Shown here piece after piece: positions 1 to 10,968 of a stretch of 64,000 nucleotides of DNA. This stretch comes from Pseudo-nitzschia pungens. Its lineage: Eukaryota; Bacillariophyta; Bacillariophyceae; Bacillariales; Bacillariaceae. Each line of letters starts with the position of its first letter. The first letter of the stretch is position 1. The notes under the pieces are model-generated. The model searched no databases. It was given only the letters and a program-made list of their open reading frames with translations, and was not told the origin of the DNA. The stretch is from positions 8,405,001 to 8,469,000 of the forward strand of contig CM074758.1 in NCBI GenBank assembly GCA_037355855.1. Reading direction: 5' to 3'. Position numbers and translations under genes: made by a program.

Positions 1-1951
1 GAACAAACTGATCGAAATCGTTTGTCGTTGCAAGGACGGATATGATATCCTTATAAACTACAAGAGCACCGTTTACGTTGCCCTTAGCTTTGTGCATCGA
101 AGAAAGCTTTTGGAGAGTTTTGATGACATGAACATCGTTCAGCTGCCCCTTTCCTGAAACGTGTCGGTATGCAAGAGCCTCTCGAAAAGATTCGGTGGCT
201 TCGTCAAGTTGGTTTTGTTCCATTTGCAGCACGCCGATATTATAGTAGAGGCAAGAAACATCGGAATGCTTGTGACCAAGCATGGCGCGTCGAAGATTGA
301 GAGACATGCGGAATGCTCGAATGGCTTCGTTGAAGGCTCCCATCTTGTCATGAATAAGACCCAAATTGTACCAGACAGTTGAGTATAGGTTCATGGCTGG
401 AGCAGGGATGTTGGAAATATTGTCTTCATCGATAATGTCATCGGAAAGTTTGTTTTCGCACATGCCGTTGGCTTTTCGAGCAAGGCAGGGGCTCGAAGTC
501 ATCAAGTGCTTGTCGTCGCCAAGCGACCTTTGGTAATAATGCTTTGCCTCTCGGAATCGCTCGAGTTCTTGGAGGATGCGACCAATGTTGTTGCAAGTAA
601 CGCTAATGCTCACGTTTACGTTATGGTTGGAACACTTTTCACTGTCAGATTGTGTCTTGAGTCGTTCTTCGACAAACAATTCCTGAACAAAAAAGAAAAG
701 AGCGTAGTCCAGTTCTTGTCGTCTGAAAAGAAGGGTGCCAATGTAATTTAGTACTGTTGCCACATCGGAGTGAATGGGTCCCAGAGTTTGGCGTTTCTCT
801 TGAAGGGTGCGAACACCCCAAACAAGATCTTGTGATATTTCGTCATTTTTTCCTTCGTTCTGGATTTGCAGTAGGTAGATAAGTCCTTCCGTTGGATCGG
901 ATACGATTGACGTGTTTTTCTCGTTGTCGATGGTAGTTGTGTTATTCAAATTTTTGAAGTTTTTCTCTTGAAATCTTGCTAACGCCACGCGAAGGTAGCA
1001 CAGTAGATGTTCCATCGACTTCTTGTTGGAGCCGCGGGAGAATTCAGCTCTTCCGATATAAAAGTGAGCGGCTGCGACATCGGGATGGTCCGGTGGAAGG
1101 TGAGTCGATCGGATTTGAAACACATCTTGAAGGGCAGCATGTACCGAATCATCGATTTTTCCCATCATCCATCGAGTTCTGCACCAATTCGACAACACGG
1201 TTGCGATTTCCAATTCTTGGTCGGTGGGAGAAAGCAATGAATTAAATTCAATGGTCGACGTTCCAGCTGCGTCTTCCATTTGCAATTGACTAACGTTGCG
1301 TCTTGCATAGGCAAGAGCTTTTTCGAACTCGGCGTAGGCATGATCTTCCGATCGTTCGTTGCACTCGATGTGACCCATGTTGTTGTGAGCGCGCATTGCA
1401 AGGTGTGCCAAGGTAGCGTCGGAATTACCACAAGCAAGGTACGACCCGATGGTACCGGTAATGAACTTGTAGAGCTGTGATGAAAAGAAGTAGTTCTTGC
1501 TTGCTTGGTAGGCGACGGCTTTGTTGTAGGCAATCACGAGTTGCAAGACATTGACGTCTAATCTTACAACGTCTTCGGGGACAATAGCCGAATTAAATGT
1601 GATGGGGCCGACATCGCATTCGTCTTCGTCGTGTGAGTCGTTGTAGCTGAGAGACTTTCTTGTAGATGTTGACGAAGGTGATTGATTGGAGACGATTTCA
1701 TTGTGATGGGAGAAGTTTCGATCCAAAGCAGCCCGTAATTCTGAAGAGGCGGTCAACGACGATGTTGTCAAGAAGTGTTGCGCTGAGTTGAACGCATCGT
1801 TAGCTTCTTTGAATTGGCCCTTGGAGAGAAGTTTGTCGCCCAACGAGAGGCAGATCGCCACCGATAGACGACTCTTGTAAAAGCTTTCCTGGCCACAGAG
1901 AGGGCGAGGACAGGAACTTGTCGAAAATTGAGTTCTTACTTGGCTTGTCAT
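1..1951 (-). CDS. TPR-repeat protein (kinesin light chain-like TPRs), 3' end outside window
   Basis: On the minus strand a frame is open without a stop from the ATG at 1951 to the window edge, 650 codons, so the C-terminus is missing. I checked the frame codon by codon. The product has repeated helix-pair units of the tetratricopeptide type; the clearest covers 200-380, with YNLGLIHDKMGAFNEAI followed by YYNIGVLQMEQNQLDEATESF. The Asn-Leu/Ile-Gly and A-x-x-x-(Y/F) positions resemble kinesin-light-chain TPRs, which bind protein partners. A Ser/Asp-rich stretch lies near residues 75-110. No signal peptide or membrane segment is seen, so it is probably a cytosolic scaffold or adaptor. The partner and pathway cannot be inferred. 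Shorter open frames across this region are shadows. Confidence 0.8.
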   Translation of the reverse strand, partial: MTSQVRTQFSTSSCPRPLCGQESFYKSRLSVAICLSLGDKLLSKGQFKEANDAFNSAQHFLTTSSLTASSELRAALDRNFSHHNEIVSNQSPSSTSTRKSLSYNDSHDEDECDVGPITFNSAIVPEDVVRLDVNVLQLVIAYNKAVAYQASKNYFFSSQLYKFITGTIGSYLACGNSDATLAHLAMRAHNNMGHIECNERSEDHAYAEFEKALAYARRNVSQLQMEDAAGTSTIEFNSLLSPTDQELEIATVLSNWCRTRWMMGKIDDSVHAALQDVFQIRSTHLPPDHPDVAAAHFYIGRAEFSRGSNKKSMEHLLCYLRVALARFQEKNFKNLNNTTTIDNEKNTSIVSDPTEGLIYLLQIQNEGKNDEISQDLVWGVRTLQEKRQTLGPIHSDVATVLNYIGTLLFRRQELDYALFFFVQELFVEERLKTQSDSEKCSNHNVNVSISVTCNNIGRILQELERFREAKHYYQRSLGDDKHLMTSSPCLARKANGMCENKLSDDIIDEDNISNIPAPAMNLYSTVWYNLGLIHDKMGAFNEAIRAFRMSLNLRRAMLGHKHSDVSCLYYNIGVLQMEQNQLDEATESFREALAYRHVSGKGQLNDVHVIKTLQKLSSMHKAKGNVNGALVVYKDIISVLATTNDFDQFV

Positions 1952-4900
1952 CGTAGTTACTCGGAACAGTTTTTATATGATGTGGGTTTTTGAAGTGCAA
2001 AGTGCAGAGTTGTGTGATTAGCCAAAGTTGTTCTTCTTCAGGAACGAACTGTTACCGGGCCGCGTATCATCGCGTTTGTATCAACAACAACAAACAGATG
2101 AAAAAAGAATGATGTGTGGACGGAGTCTACACGTAAAGAACAAGGTGTGTTACAGTACGAACGAAGGCTGACAGTGTCTCTTGCGTATTGTAGCGTATAT
2201 GTACTTTCCATCCATTAGTCGGAGTCTCCTACGAGGATTCTTACTAACATTTCATGTAGGATTATTGAGCGACATTCCTACTGAATATTTTCTACACAAT
2301 ATATTCGTACAATGGACATTCTGAATTCGAGGGTGTCAGTCTGGCTCTTGAGAGATATTTTACTTAATGATACAAAATTCTATCAAATTAGTATATGTCA
2401 TTTAAGCGTTCTTCTTAATTTACGTTTTTTTCTAACTACGTCAGTGTTACGATCTTTCAATTGTGCTCCTACGGTGTCTTTGTGTACAATAAAATAGTAA
2501 TCAAATTTCATGTAAATATCGTTGTAGTGAAGAATAATAGAATTTTTCTATATAGGAATCACGCCCTCAACCTATGAGTCTGTACGTACATTATCAAAAG
2601 AAGACCCTAATTGAAAATCAGTATCTTAAATTAAAAGTAAATGAACTTCATATTGAGAACATTATGTACGTGTAGTACGGAAACCCTCTTCTTCTTGGTG
2701 TCAGAAGAAGAACCTAGTAGTGTATGCAACAGTGGAAATACGTAGAACGGATCATTACCAATTTTCATATTAAATTTACTTAAGAGTCAACAATAGGAAC
2801 TTTCAGTTACTTTTGTCGTGATTTCTTCTTTCTTCGATCATTGGATTCTTCCCTCTGTAGAACTTTAGAATTTCGCTATTGATATTCTTCTCCGCTACAA
2901 CTGTTCCTGAACTTTTCCACTCGCATCCAATTCCATTGTTACAAAAAGTCTCGAATGATAAATACTGTAACGACGAGACCCACACCAAGAACCGTCTTTA
3001 TGAATAAGTTCGATGAAAAGATAATTAAGAGATGAAGTGCAATTCATACGCAGGATGTAATAAGTAGAGAAATCATACTATTTGTTTTCTGGTCCACAAT
3101 TGAACATGTTGTGTCGTGATGTTTGAAAAGAGTAAAACCTTACCGTAATTACGACTAACATGCGACTTTAGTACGGAAGCGTAAGCGGAGACTTACGTTT
3201 CATATTGCATAATGAGCTGGTAAACTTACCACCACAGATCTCGTAAGTCTTACTTAAGGCTTCGTGGCTTTTTAATTTAAGAGCCCGTCCCAGCAAAAAA
3301 CCTGTCACTTGGGACCCAGCGTAGGAATTTTCGAAATTACTATAATAGCTTCCCAGACCTGCGCACCAACGCAGCTGTCGAGAGGGTACTCTTCCAACCT
3401 ATGGTGTAGAAGGGCATTCTCTGATATTCATCCTAGGTGGCTCGTTTTCAACCTCACTCGGATGGTCATACTGATGAAAATAGGATGACATGTGAAGTTT
3501 CTTTTGTTTTTTGGGAGTCTTTGTCGATTCGTGCGTCATCGAGTGGAACAGATTGGAACATGATCTATTTTTTTTGTTTATGCCTCTGGAAACGCATCTC
3601 ATTTTTATGAGTCTCCAACGAAAAACTTCAGTCATACGAAATAAAAAACAGTCATTAATGCAAGCCGGGCGACATCTCAACAATGGCTTGATATTTTCGA
3701 TTTCTTCACTTTCACGGAAAAAACTGTCTACAACACGGTGAACTGCGAGAAATACGAAGTAGGAGGTACTGAATGGGACACTTCCACTCGGTCTCAGGGA
3801 ACTGGACCTCCGGCGCTCCTCTATCTATATATAGAAGAAACAGAAAATTGGCATCCGCAACCTTGCGCTGGTGATACTCCGAGTGCGCCATTTTCCAATC
3901 TACCCCCTAAACTGACATTTTTATCATTATTACGGGCTCTTAAAAATAAAAAAAAGGATCATTAAAGTTGTTCGCTCGGCGGTAACCTTACTCGTACTTT
4001 TTTACAGTTTATCTGATTCCGTCGATTAGGTAAACCTTACTAGGCTTACGGTAAGAAATCTTGCCGTTCTGAGTGACTATTATTATTAGGACGGTACAAG
4101 TAAGGTAAGGTTTATTCCTACCGGTACACCCAAGACCGATAATTTTAATCTTCGATACTTAAGGTTTACCTGTAGAGCTCAGAACTACTTCGTTCTACGT
4201 AGTATGTACTCCTACTGGTACACTGAATTTCCGCTGTACCGGTACCAACATAGTGAGCGAGAAGAATTTGTCGACACCACAGTGACATACAAAAACGCTT
4301 TTTGTTGAACTGCTGTACGTGTACCGTTTTTTTTGGAGAAGTCAATTTTTGCATGATGTCATCTTACAAAAAGAACGTGACCTTCAGAATTTAATGGGTC
4401 TGTGGTGATAAGTCAAGCCTTACTAAGTCGTATCATCGGATGACAGATCGACGATTCCGACGAGTCGGAATACCGGTTCTGTTTGGTGACTCCAGGCCCG
4501 CAATTCAGCGATTTGTGGGTCGTGATTTTTCATTTCGCATTACGAGTACCAGCACCGTACTTGTACACAATAACGGTTGAAATGTTGACCGCTGTGAGAG
4601 TTCGTTGGGTCCGGTATGTCCGGTAGGGCCAAAGGACCGATCCAATACAGAGCGTGCGACGGCATTTTCACAAGGGTAAGGGGGTTCATTTCGCTCGCTA
4701 GTAGCGGACTCCCTGCCACTAGATACTAGTATCAGTACTAGTACAAGAACTCTTGTTGCTTCCACCCGTATGATATTTTAGGAGCAGCACCTCTATTCTT
4801 CTCCTCCTTCTTGTCCCCACAAGATCATGTTGACCGGAGGGAGTCGTGCGTCTCCTTCGCTACAACGATTTCAACCGAGCAAATGCATGACAAAATATAC

Positions 4901-5349
4901 CGTTTGATATTGAGAATTATTATTATTACATGTTCAACAAAAAAAACACTTTTTGCTTGAAAAATTTGTATGATATACTAGTAGGACTGTGAACATGTGA
5001 AAACAAATTGGGGTTAGACTCTAACTATTGGCAGATCAAAAGTGTTGTACAGATCCTGCACAAGACAGGAGGAGAATGGTAGCTGTGAAGGAGATGCAAC
5101 TGCATGATGCTTTTTTGTGTAAAGATATTCACCTTGTTGCTATGGTGATTTGTTATGGTGCTGCTGGGTCCGGGAGTAGGGATCTGCACCATTGCTACAC
5201 ACCCTACCCCTTTGCAGTCTATAGAACCACAAGATTTACAGGATGTTATACATGATTCCATACTATACAGGATGCTATCATACAGGAGGATGTTATACTG
5301 GATGCTAGGATACTTGACAATGCCACTACTACTATGATACTGGATGCTA
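1952..5349. other. AT-rich intergenic region, no gene recognised
   Basis: About 3.4 kb between the TPR gene and the first retrotransposon. The part around 2200-3300 is strongly AT-rich. The part around 3960-4460 carries many short words such as TACCGGTA, GTAAGGTTT and CCTTAC that recur in other gaps of this window. No open frame here has a recognisable domain. The end, from about 5228, is degenerate GATGCTA minisatellite. Confidence 0.5.
5228..5349 (+). repeat. Degenerate GATGCTA minisatellite, left part (split by the retrotransposon)
   Basis: Repeated CAGGATGCTA and CTGGATGCTA words with irregular spacing run up to the left LTR. The array resumes immediately after the right LTR at 11156. 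The two halves were one array before insertion, since the 5-bp target duplication tgcta is itself part of the repeat unit. Confidence 0.75.
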
Positions 5350-5536
5350 TGCCATACCCCGGGTCTACTAGTGATTAGAATAGTAGTGATATGCAAATTG
5401 TGAGCTCTATTGGTTAGTCTATTTGCTACAGTTCAAGAGCCCTCTGAATCAGCGATTCTGTCGGCTCGCTGATTCTTTTATCCTTATCCTTAATCCAGTC
5501 CCGAGTGGACTCGTGACTGTATTTTGGTGCACGGCA
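5350..5536 (-). repeat. 3' LTR of retrotransposon copy 1
   Basis: 187 bp; on the plus strand it begins tgccatacccc and ends gtgcacggca. By eye it is identical to 10969-11155. It lies downstream of pol on the minus strand, so it is the 3' LTR. Confidence 0.95.
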
Positions 5537-5547
5537 TACTCCTCCAT
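5537..5547 (-). other. Polypurine tract, copy 1
   Basis: Directly inside the 3' LTR the minus strand reads ATGGAGGAGTA, purine-rich and at the position where plus-strand DNA synthesis is primed in LTR elements. The same 11 bases precede the 3' LTR of copy 2. Confidence 0.6.
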
Positions 5548-5554
5548 GGTACTG

Positions 5555-8500
5555 TTACGATTTAATAGGATCCCTGCAATAATAGGGGTGTACTCTCCTA
5601 ATGTTAACCCGATCGGTTACAAAGGGAGCAGTTTCAATAGTTACAGTTCCATTGTTATGGGCCTTGATCACCTTGTAAGGTCCTTGTCGTGGGAAGGATA
5701 GTTTCGGAACAATGCCCTTCCTTTCCAGGGTGACATAGTCTCCTTCCTTATAGACATGGGGAATCCTCTTCTGATTCTCCCGGATATTACTCTTGTGGAT
5801 ACTCTTTTGTTTCCTTGCTTGGATTGCTTCCCAATCCACTGGAAAGTTCACAGGCATGAACATATCCCGTCCGAATACCAGTTGTGCTGGGGAATACCCC
5901 AGAGTTGTGTGGATGGCGCTTCTGATAGCATATGCTGCCTTGGTAGTGAACTCCTCAAAGGGGTCCTTCTCGTGGAGGTCTCTTTGTTCCAGGTTAAAGG
6001 ACAATAGGCAGTCCTTCAGGACCTGGTGGATTCTCTCCAGCACTGAGTTGGACTGTGGGTTCCAGGCGCCACTGGGTTTTCTTTTCATCCCCATGTTGTC
6101 ACAGAGCTCCTGGAACTCTGCTTTGAACTCACTTCCACCATCGAATCCGATTTCTTTTGGTCGAGGATATCTTGCTAGCCAGGTACTATCCAACAATCGT
6201 TGAGTTTCTGCTGCATTTGGGGAGTCCTTCAGGTGAGCCAGTTCAAACCATCCGGTCACTGGGTCCACCATGGTGAGGACATGGATGTGGTAGTCTTTAC
6301 CATTTTTGTTGTGGACAGTTGCAGGTCCCCAGAGGTCCACATTGACCCTCTGCCATTTGGTGACTTCCACTGCTTTCTCCGGTAGTAGTCCATACTTCTT
6401 CCGGCCACTCTTTTTGAACATCTGGCACGTGTGACAGTGTTTACAGAGATCCTGAACGTCCTTTCGTAGGCCTTTCCAGGTGAACACCGAGCGTATGCTC
6501 TGTTCCATTCTCTTTTCTCCGGGATGGACCAACATGCTGTGGTACCATTCCATGACTCTGTCCTTGAGTTTGTCGGGAATCAGAATCTTTCCTTCTTTGT
6601 GGATTAGGTTGTAACCTTCCACCATTTTGGTGGTTAGTCGGTTGTCTTTTTCCAGAGCACTCATGATTCCTGTGTCCTTTTGCTGGTAGAACTGAATCAT
6701 GTCCGGGGCAAGTGGGAATGGACTATTGCCCTGGAATTCTTCCGGCGCTTCTCCAAGCGGGAATAGGAGTTGCCGGAGGTGCTCTTCCTCATCCGCGTAG
6801 GTGAGGGGCTTATTCGGCGGTAGCCATTCCACCGTATCTGCTGGGTCATCCGTAATATCCAGTCGTGATAGTGCATCTGCTGCATCGTTGTCTTTGCCAG
6901 CCACATGCTTGACTACCGGGTGGAACTCCTCCATGAGGAGTCTCCACCGGACCATTCTCTGCGTCGGCATCTGCTGATACAGTAGGTTTAGGTGGTCTGT
7001 GTGGATAATCACCTCTTGTCCTCGTAGGATTCCTTCGAACGCCTTTAGCCCTTCTACTATGCCCAGGAGTTCTTTTTCTCCAACCGTGTAGTTGAGCTGC
7101 GCCGAGTTCAGCTTCCGGGTGTAGAAACCAAGGGGCTTGCCATCTTGGCATACAGTTGCTCCCAGTTGCCTGTCGCTGGCGTCTGAGTAGAGATGAAATG
7201 GTTTCGTAAAGTCTGGGAATGCAAGCTTTGCTTCGTCTGCGAGCATCCTCTTCGCCTCCATGAAAGCTTTCTGCTCTGCTGGGCCCCAGTACCAGTTCAT
7301 TTTTCCCTTTTTCCCTGCTAGTTGGTTCAGAGGGGCTAGGATGTGGGAGCGGCGCTTCCACATGTCCCGGTAGAAATTTACCATTCCAAGAAACATCTTG
7401 AGTTGCTTAGTGTTCTTGGGGGCTTCCAGGCGCTTCATCGCCTCCAGTTTCTTTGGCTGGGGCTGAATGCCCTCTGTTGTTAACAGAAATCCCAGATATT
7501 CCACTTCTTTTTGCATGAAGAAGGATTTTCTGAGGTTGGCTCGGAAGCCAGCATCATCCAGTCTTTGTAGGACTGTATCGATTTTGTCGAGGTGATCCTG
7601 TTCAGATTCCCCTTCTCGCTGGATGATTAGGATATCATCAATATAGACAAGGACGTAGTCCAGATCGCCGAGGAGGTTCATCATGACTGATTGGAAGATA
7701 TCGGGCGCACATGCGATTCCCATTGCCAGTCTCTTGTAGGCATACTTCCCCCATGGTAGAATGGTAGAGCAAATCTTTTGGCTCTCCTTGCAGATGGGGA
7801 TTGTATAATAGCCTTGGGATAAGTCCAGTGCCGTGGCTGATTGGAATTTCTGGAGCCGTTGGATTGTTTCCCCTATTCGTGGTAGCGGAAACGGTTTCCT
7901 CTGGATGGCTGCATTCATCTTCCGGAAGTCCGTTAGAACGCGAATGTCCCCTGTCTTTTTGGGTTGGCAAAAAGTAGGAGATGCCCATGGAGAGTCATCA
8001 TCGTGAGGGAGTTTTTCCAGGACTCCAATATCGCAGAGCCTAGTAATCTCCTTCCGGAGGGCTTGTTCAAAGGCATGGGGTACAGAATAGTACCTCTGCC
8101 GGACCGGTTTGACCCCTGGTTGTAGCTCAATGGACACCGGTTCTATGTTTTTGAGAAGACCCAATCCTCCTCCAAAGAGTGTTGGGAATTTCTTTAGCGT
8201 TTTCTTCAAGGCTGCCTTGGACGCGTCTGTAATCTCCAGGTCATTGACCATAGCGTCTATATCGACTTTGGAGTAGTCTGCATCCAGGATTTTGGCTTGC
8301 CTTTCTTCCTCTTGTTGGAGGATTGGACTTTGTGTGTTGGCAAAAAATACTGCCTCACATTTGTCTGGGTCAGAGAGCTCCCCCATCCCTTTCATGGGGA
8401 TGGAGTCGCCCTGCCATTCAATTGTCCGGGAACTGTATTTTATATCCAGTCCCAATTGTGCCATCAGGTCTGATCCTATGATCATGTCATAGGGTACTTC

Positions 8501-8821
8501 CTCGTGGTGATGATATTCATCCACTTGGAAGGTCCATTTAATGGTCTTGGAGTTTGAAAATTCTATCAACCTCAGTCCCACTGAAGCCGCAGACTTGGTT
8601 CGGAACTTGCCCCCGTAAGTATTATAGGTGACAGATCTTTGGTCTCGGTTCGTTAGTTGACTTCGGTCGACAAAGTGCCTTAGTATGATGGATTTGGAGC
8701 ACCCGGAGTCGAGTAGGCCCCGGAGCATCCTCCCCCTTCCCTTGTGGTCCAATACCTCCACACAGACGTCTGCGAATCGGTTGATTACGCGCGGTCCGGT
8801 GTGGATGGTATCAGAGGCCAT
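5555..8821 (-). CDS. pol: Retrotransposon Pol (protease, reverse transcriptase, RNase H, integrase)
   Basis: 1088 residues, intact. The aspartic protease motif LLDSG is at 36-40. Reverse transcriptase spans about 230-420 with YIDDILI at 393-399. RNase H spans about 540-650, with the DAS motif near 547 and the HTDH motif near 607. Integrase spans about 755-1000 and has a His-His/Cys-Cys zinc-binding region (H761, H766, C796, C799) and catalytic Asp829, Asp894 and Glu929. A GPY/F-type module follows at about 1040-1065 (RQGPYKV). No chromodomain is seen. It is in the same frame as gag and begins at the ATG that directly follows the gag TGA stop. The RT-RNase H-integrase order places it in Ty3/gypsy. 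Confidence 0.95.
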   Translation of the reverse strand: MASDTIHTGPRVINRFADVCVEVLDHKGRGRMLRGLLDSGCSKSIILRHFVDRSQLTNRDQRSVTYNTYGGKFRTKSAASVGLRLIEFSNSKTIKWTFQVDEYHHHEEVPYDMIIGSDLMAQLGLDIKYSSRTIEWQGDSIPMKGMGELSDPDKCEAVFFANTQSPILQQEEERQAKILDADYSKVDIDAMVNDLEITDASKAALKKTLKKFPTLFGGGLGLLKNIEPVSIELQPGVKPVRQRYYSVPHAFEQALRKEITRLCDIGVLEKLPHDDDSPWASPTFCQPKKTGDIRVLTDFRKMNAAIQRKPFPLPRIGETIQRLQKFQSATALDLSQGYYTIPICKESQKICSTILPWGKYAYKRLAMGIACAPDIFQSVMMNLLGDLDYVLVYIDDILIIQREGESEQDHLDKIDTVLQRLDDAGFRANLRKSFFMQKEVEYLGFLLTTEGIQPQPKKLEAMKRLEAPKNTKQLKMFLGMVNFYRDMWKRRSHILAPLNQLAGKKGKMNWYWGPAEQKAFMEAKRMLADEAKLAFPDFTKPFHLYSDASDRQLGATVCQDGKPLGFYTRKLNSAQLNYTVGEKELLGIVEGLKAFEGILRGQEVIIHTDHLNLLYQQMPTQRMVRWRLLMEEFHPVVKHVAGKDNDAADALSRLDITDDPADTVEWLPPNKPLTYADEEEHLRQLLFPLGEAPEEFQGNSPFPLAPDMIQFYQQKDTGIMSALEKDNRLTTKMVEGYNLIHKEGKILIPDKLKDRVMEWYHSMLVHPGEKRMEQSIRSVFTWKGLRKDVQDLCKHCHTCQMFKKSGRKKYGLLPEKAVEVTKWQRVNVDLWGPATVHNKNGKDYHIHVLTMVDPVTGWFELAHLKDSPNAAETQRLLDSTWLARYPRPKEIGFDGGSEFKAEFQELCDNMGMKRKPSGAWNPQSNSVLERIHQVLKDCLLSFNLEQRDLHEKDPFEEFTTKAAYAIRSAIHTTLGYSPAQLVFGRDMFMPVNFPVDWEAIQARKQKSIHKSNIRENQKRIPHVYKEGDYVTLERKGIVPKLSFPRQGPYKVIKAHNNGTVTIETAPFVTDRVNIRRVHPYYCRDPIKS

Positions 8822-10222
8822 TCAGTTGTGGGATCCTTTCTTTTTAAAGGTCTTTCTGTACTTCCTTCTGTACTCTTTGAGTTCCCGTTCGGAGATGTCG
8901 ATCTCGTCATCGGAGACTTCGTGGTCCGCTTGGGCCGTGGCCAGTACGTAGGAGTACTCGTGGTTCGATAGGTTCCTTCCCCAGTGGGGTTTGGAATGTT
9001 GCTCATTGTCTGAGTCTTCCTTTGCCACAAAATGCTCCTTGAGCATGTTGATGGTTTCCCGGTTGAATTTCCCCTTCTTGGAGGGTCCTCCGGTTAGTTT
9101 CCAGCATTTGCCGGCGTGGACCTTGCCACAGGTTTTGCACAATTGCTTGTTGCTGTTGTTGTCCATAGGGCGCTTCTTTTTGCCAGGAGACTTCGCGTTT
9201 CCTCCCCCAGATGCGGCCTTGGGGTTCTTCGTGGGGCCACCGGTTTGTTTCTCGAGGTCCGCGATGCGTTTGCGGAGTTCATCCTCGTTCCGGATGGTGA
9301 TTTCCAAGTTTTCGAGCTTGTCGATGGTGGTGTTAAAGGGGTGGGTGTAGACGTCCCAACTAATGTGCTCCAGCTTCTCGCGTTGGGAGTGGGTCATGTT
9401 GGCATCTAGGATTTCCTTCATGTCCTCTTCCGAGTAACTGGATGGTGCAGTGCCGTTTGCAGCGCCACTCTCCCAGAGGCAATCGGGTAGGTAGCTCTGT
9501 AGTTCGGCCATACGGTTTGCCCATGAGCGAATACCGTGTTTCATGTCGATTTTCGTGTTCCGGATGAATCTCCGGAGCAGAATGTAGGACCGTTTGCCAT
9601 TCATGTCATTGCCAAAGATTTTGAGCTTGAGGGCGTGCATACACTCCTCAATGATATCCTTTCTGTACTCCTGGGTTTGGTAGTACTGGATGAGGGTACT
9701 TGAGACCCTTTTCTTCGGGACCGGACCGTCAAGTACGGTGGGTTCCGGTTCTTGTTCGGACGCCGCCGTAGCAGTCGCGTTGTCGTTCTCGGTTGGGGCG
9801 GTGTCCGCCACCGGTTCCTTTGGTTTGTCCGAGGGGGGTTCGGTTGGTTCCCTCAGTGCAATCCTTTGGAGTTTCTGTTGGATCAGCTGGTTGCTGTGGA
9901 CCTTGTGCCCCGGTTCGGCGTAGTAAGTCCGGCCCAGAACCATCTGGACAATAGAGAGTGCCTCGAGGGAGAGGATTCTCTGGAGGACATCCAGTTTCTG
10001 GTCTCCTTGGAGTTTCTCGTTGTTAACAATTTTCTGGTCAAAGTCTCGCTTCCAGATGATGAAGAGTTCCGGTCTTTCAGTGCCGGTGAGTACCTTCAGA
10101 TAGTCACTGAAGGCCACTCCCCCTTTCTCGGAGTCTATGCTCATCTTCACAGCACTGGCATCTTCCGGCCAGTCCTCGCGAGTGAAGGTAAAGGGTTTCT
10201 GTTTGGTTCCTTTAGACGCCAT
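8822..10222 (-). CDS. gag: Retrotransposon Gag, copy 1
   Basis: 466 residues, intact, starting MASKGTKQ. The N-terminal half is alpha-helical in character with a conserved retrotransposon capsid-like core. A Glu/Pro/Thr-rich linker lies near 130-170. A single zinc-knuckle-like motif C-x2-C-x3-H-x3-C (CKTCGKVHAGKC) sits near 365-376, followed by an acidic and then a Lys/Arg-rich tail. Gag forms the particle and packages RNA. The stop codon TGA is directly followed by the pol ATG in the same frame, so Pol must be made by readthrough or by reinitiation. Confidence 0.92.
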   Translation of the reverse strand: MASKGTKQKPFTFTREDWPEDASAVKMSIDSEKGGVAFSDYLKVLTGTERPELFIIWKRDFDQKIVNNEKLQGDQKLDVLQRILSLEALSIVQMVLGRTYYAEPGHKVHSNQLIQQKLQRIALREPTEPPSDKPKEPVADTAPTENDNATATAASEQEPEPTVLDGPVPKKRVSSTLIQYYQTQEYRKDIIEECMHALKLKIFGNDMNGKRSYILLRRFIRNTKIDMKHGIRSWANRMAELQSYLPDCLWESGAANGTAPSSYSEEDMKEILDANMTHSQREKLEHISWDVYTHPFNTTIDKLENLEITIRNEDELRKRIADLEKQTGGPTKNPKAASGGGNAKSPGKKKRPMDNNSNKQLCKTCGKVHAGKCWKLTGGPSKKGKFNRETINMLKEHFVAKEDSDNEQHSKPHWGRNLSNHEYSYVLATAQADHEVSDDEIDISERELKEYRRKYRKTFKKKGSHN

Positions 10223-10954
10223 GGTGGGTTAATCAGTTATTTTATTTAATCTAGTTACACTATTTCTGTTATCTTTGCTGCTTGTGTCGAAATTGAGCAA
10301 GAATGATTGCTCAGGTCCTCCAGTCCTTTTTGCTGGGCTTTGGCACTGCTCTCGTGATAACTCGTGTTATAACTGATTTTCTCCCTGGTTTGTCCAGTGG
10401 TGGGAGTTGTTTCTCTCTTTAGCTCCCGGGAATCCTGTGGTTCCCTGGAGTTGTTTCTGTTTTTATTTTGTGGGATTCCATTCCCGTGGTTCTCCGGCGT
10501 TGCTTCTCTGTTAAGCGGTCACCGGGCCGGTCCCACTTCCCGTTTCCCGTGGGATTAGTGGTGTTCGGGTATTTATTATATACCTTTCCGGATATCCGTA
10601 TGTTTCGGTTGTGGTTGGCATCCCCTCTCCGGTCTGTCCATCCCCTCGGTGTTGGTCCAATTAGTCCATTCACTGATTTATGTGTCACTTTTTCGGCACA
10701 TATTTTCGGATTTTTCGATTATTTCTGTTGTCGACCATGGTCCTGTTTAGGTCCTTAGGTGTCTCTGTTGCTGCAGTTGCTCCCTGTAATGGAGCCAACT
10801 GTTGCTGGGGTTGGTCTTCCTTAGTGCTGCAGACACCGGATGTCCTTTCCCCTGTTTGCTTCTATGCGCCTCCATTTTTCGCCAGTTTCTTCGGTCCCGT
10901 CGGTTTGTCGACCGATCGGTCCCTTCTCTTGCTCATGGTCATCAGCGCTCAGCT
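10223..10954 (-). other. Long untranslated leader of retrotransposon copy 1
   Basis: About 730 nt between the primer-site region and gag on the minus strand, closely matching the leader of copy 2. It presumably holds packaging and dimerisation signals. An open frame of about 89 codons is shared with copy 2, but it starts with GTG and is not accepted as a gene. Confidence 0.6.
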
Positions 10955-10968
10955 TGATTTTAAAATCA
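10955..10968 (-). other. 14-bp perfect palindrome at the primer-binding position, copy 1
   Basis: TGATTTTAAAATCA directly abuts the 5' LTR, where the primer-binding site is expected. It does not begin with the TGG that pairs with a tRNA CCA end. The identical palindrome abuts the 5' LTR of copy 2. Confidence 0.6.

Noticed and set aside
10419..10688. 89-codon frame in the retrotransposon leader, shared with copy 2 (19527-19796)
   Set aside because: It starts with GTG, not ATG, and the whole leader is nearly identical between the copies, so sharing the frame is not evidence of coding.
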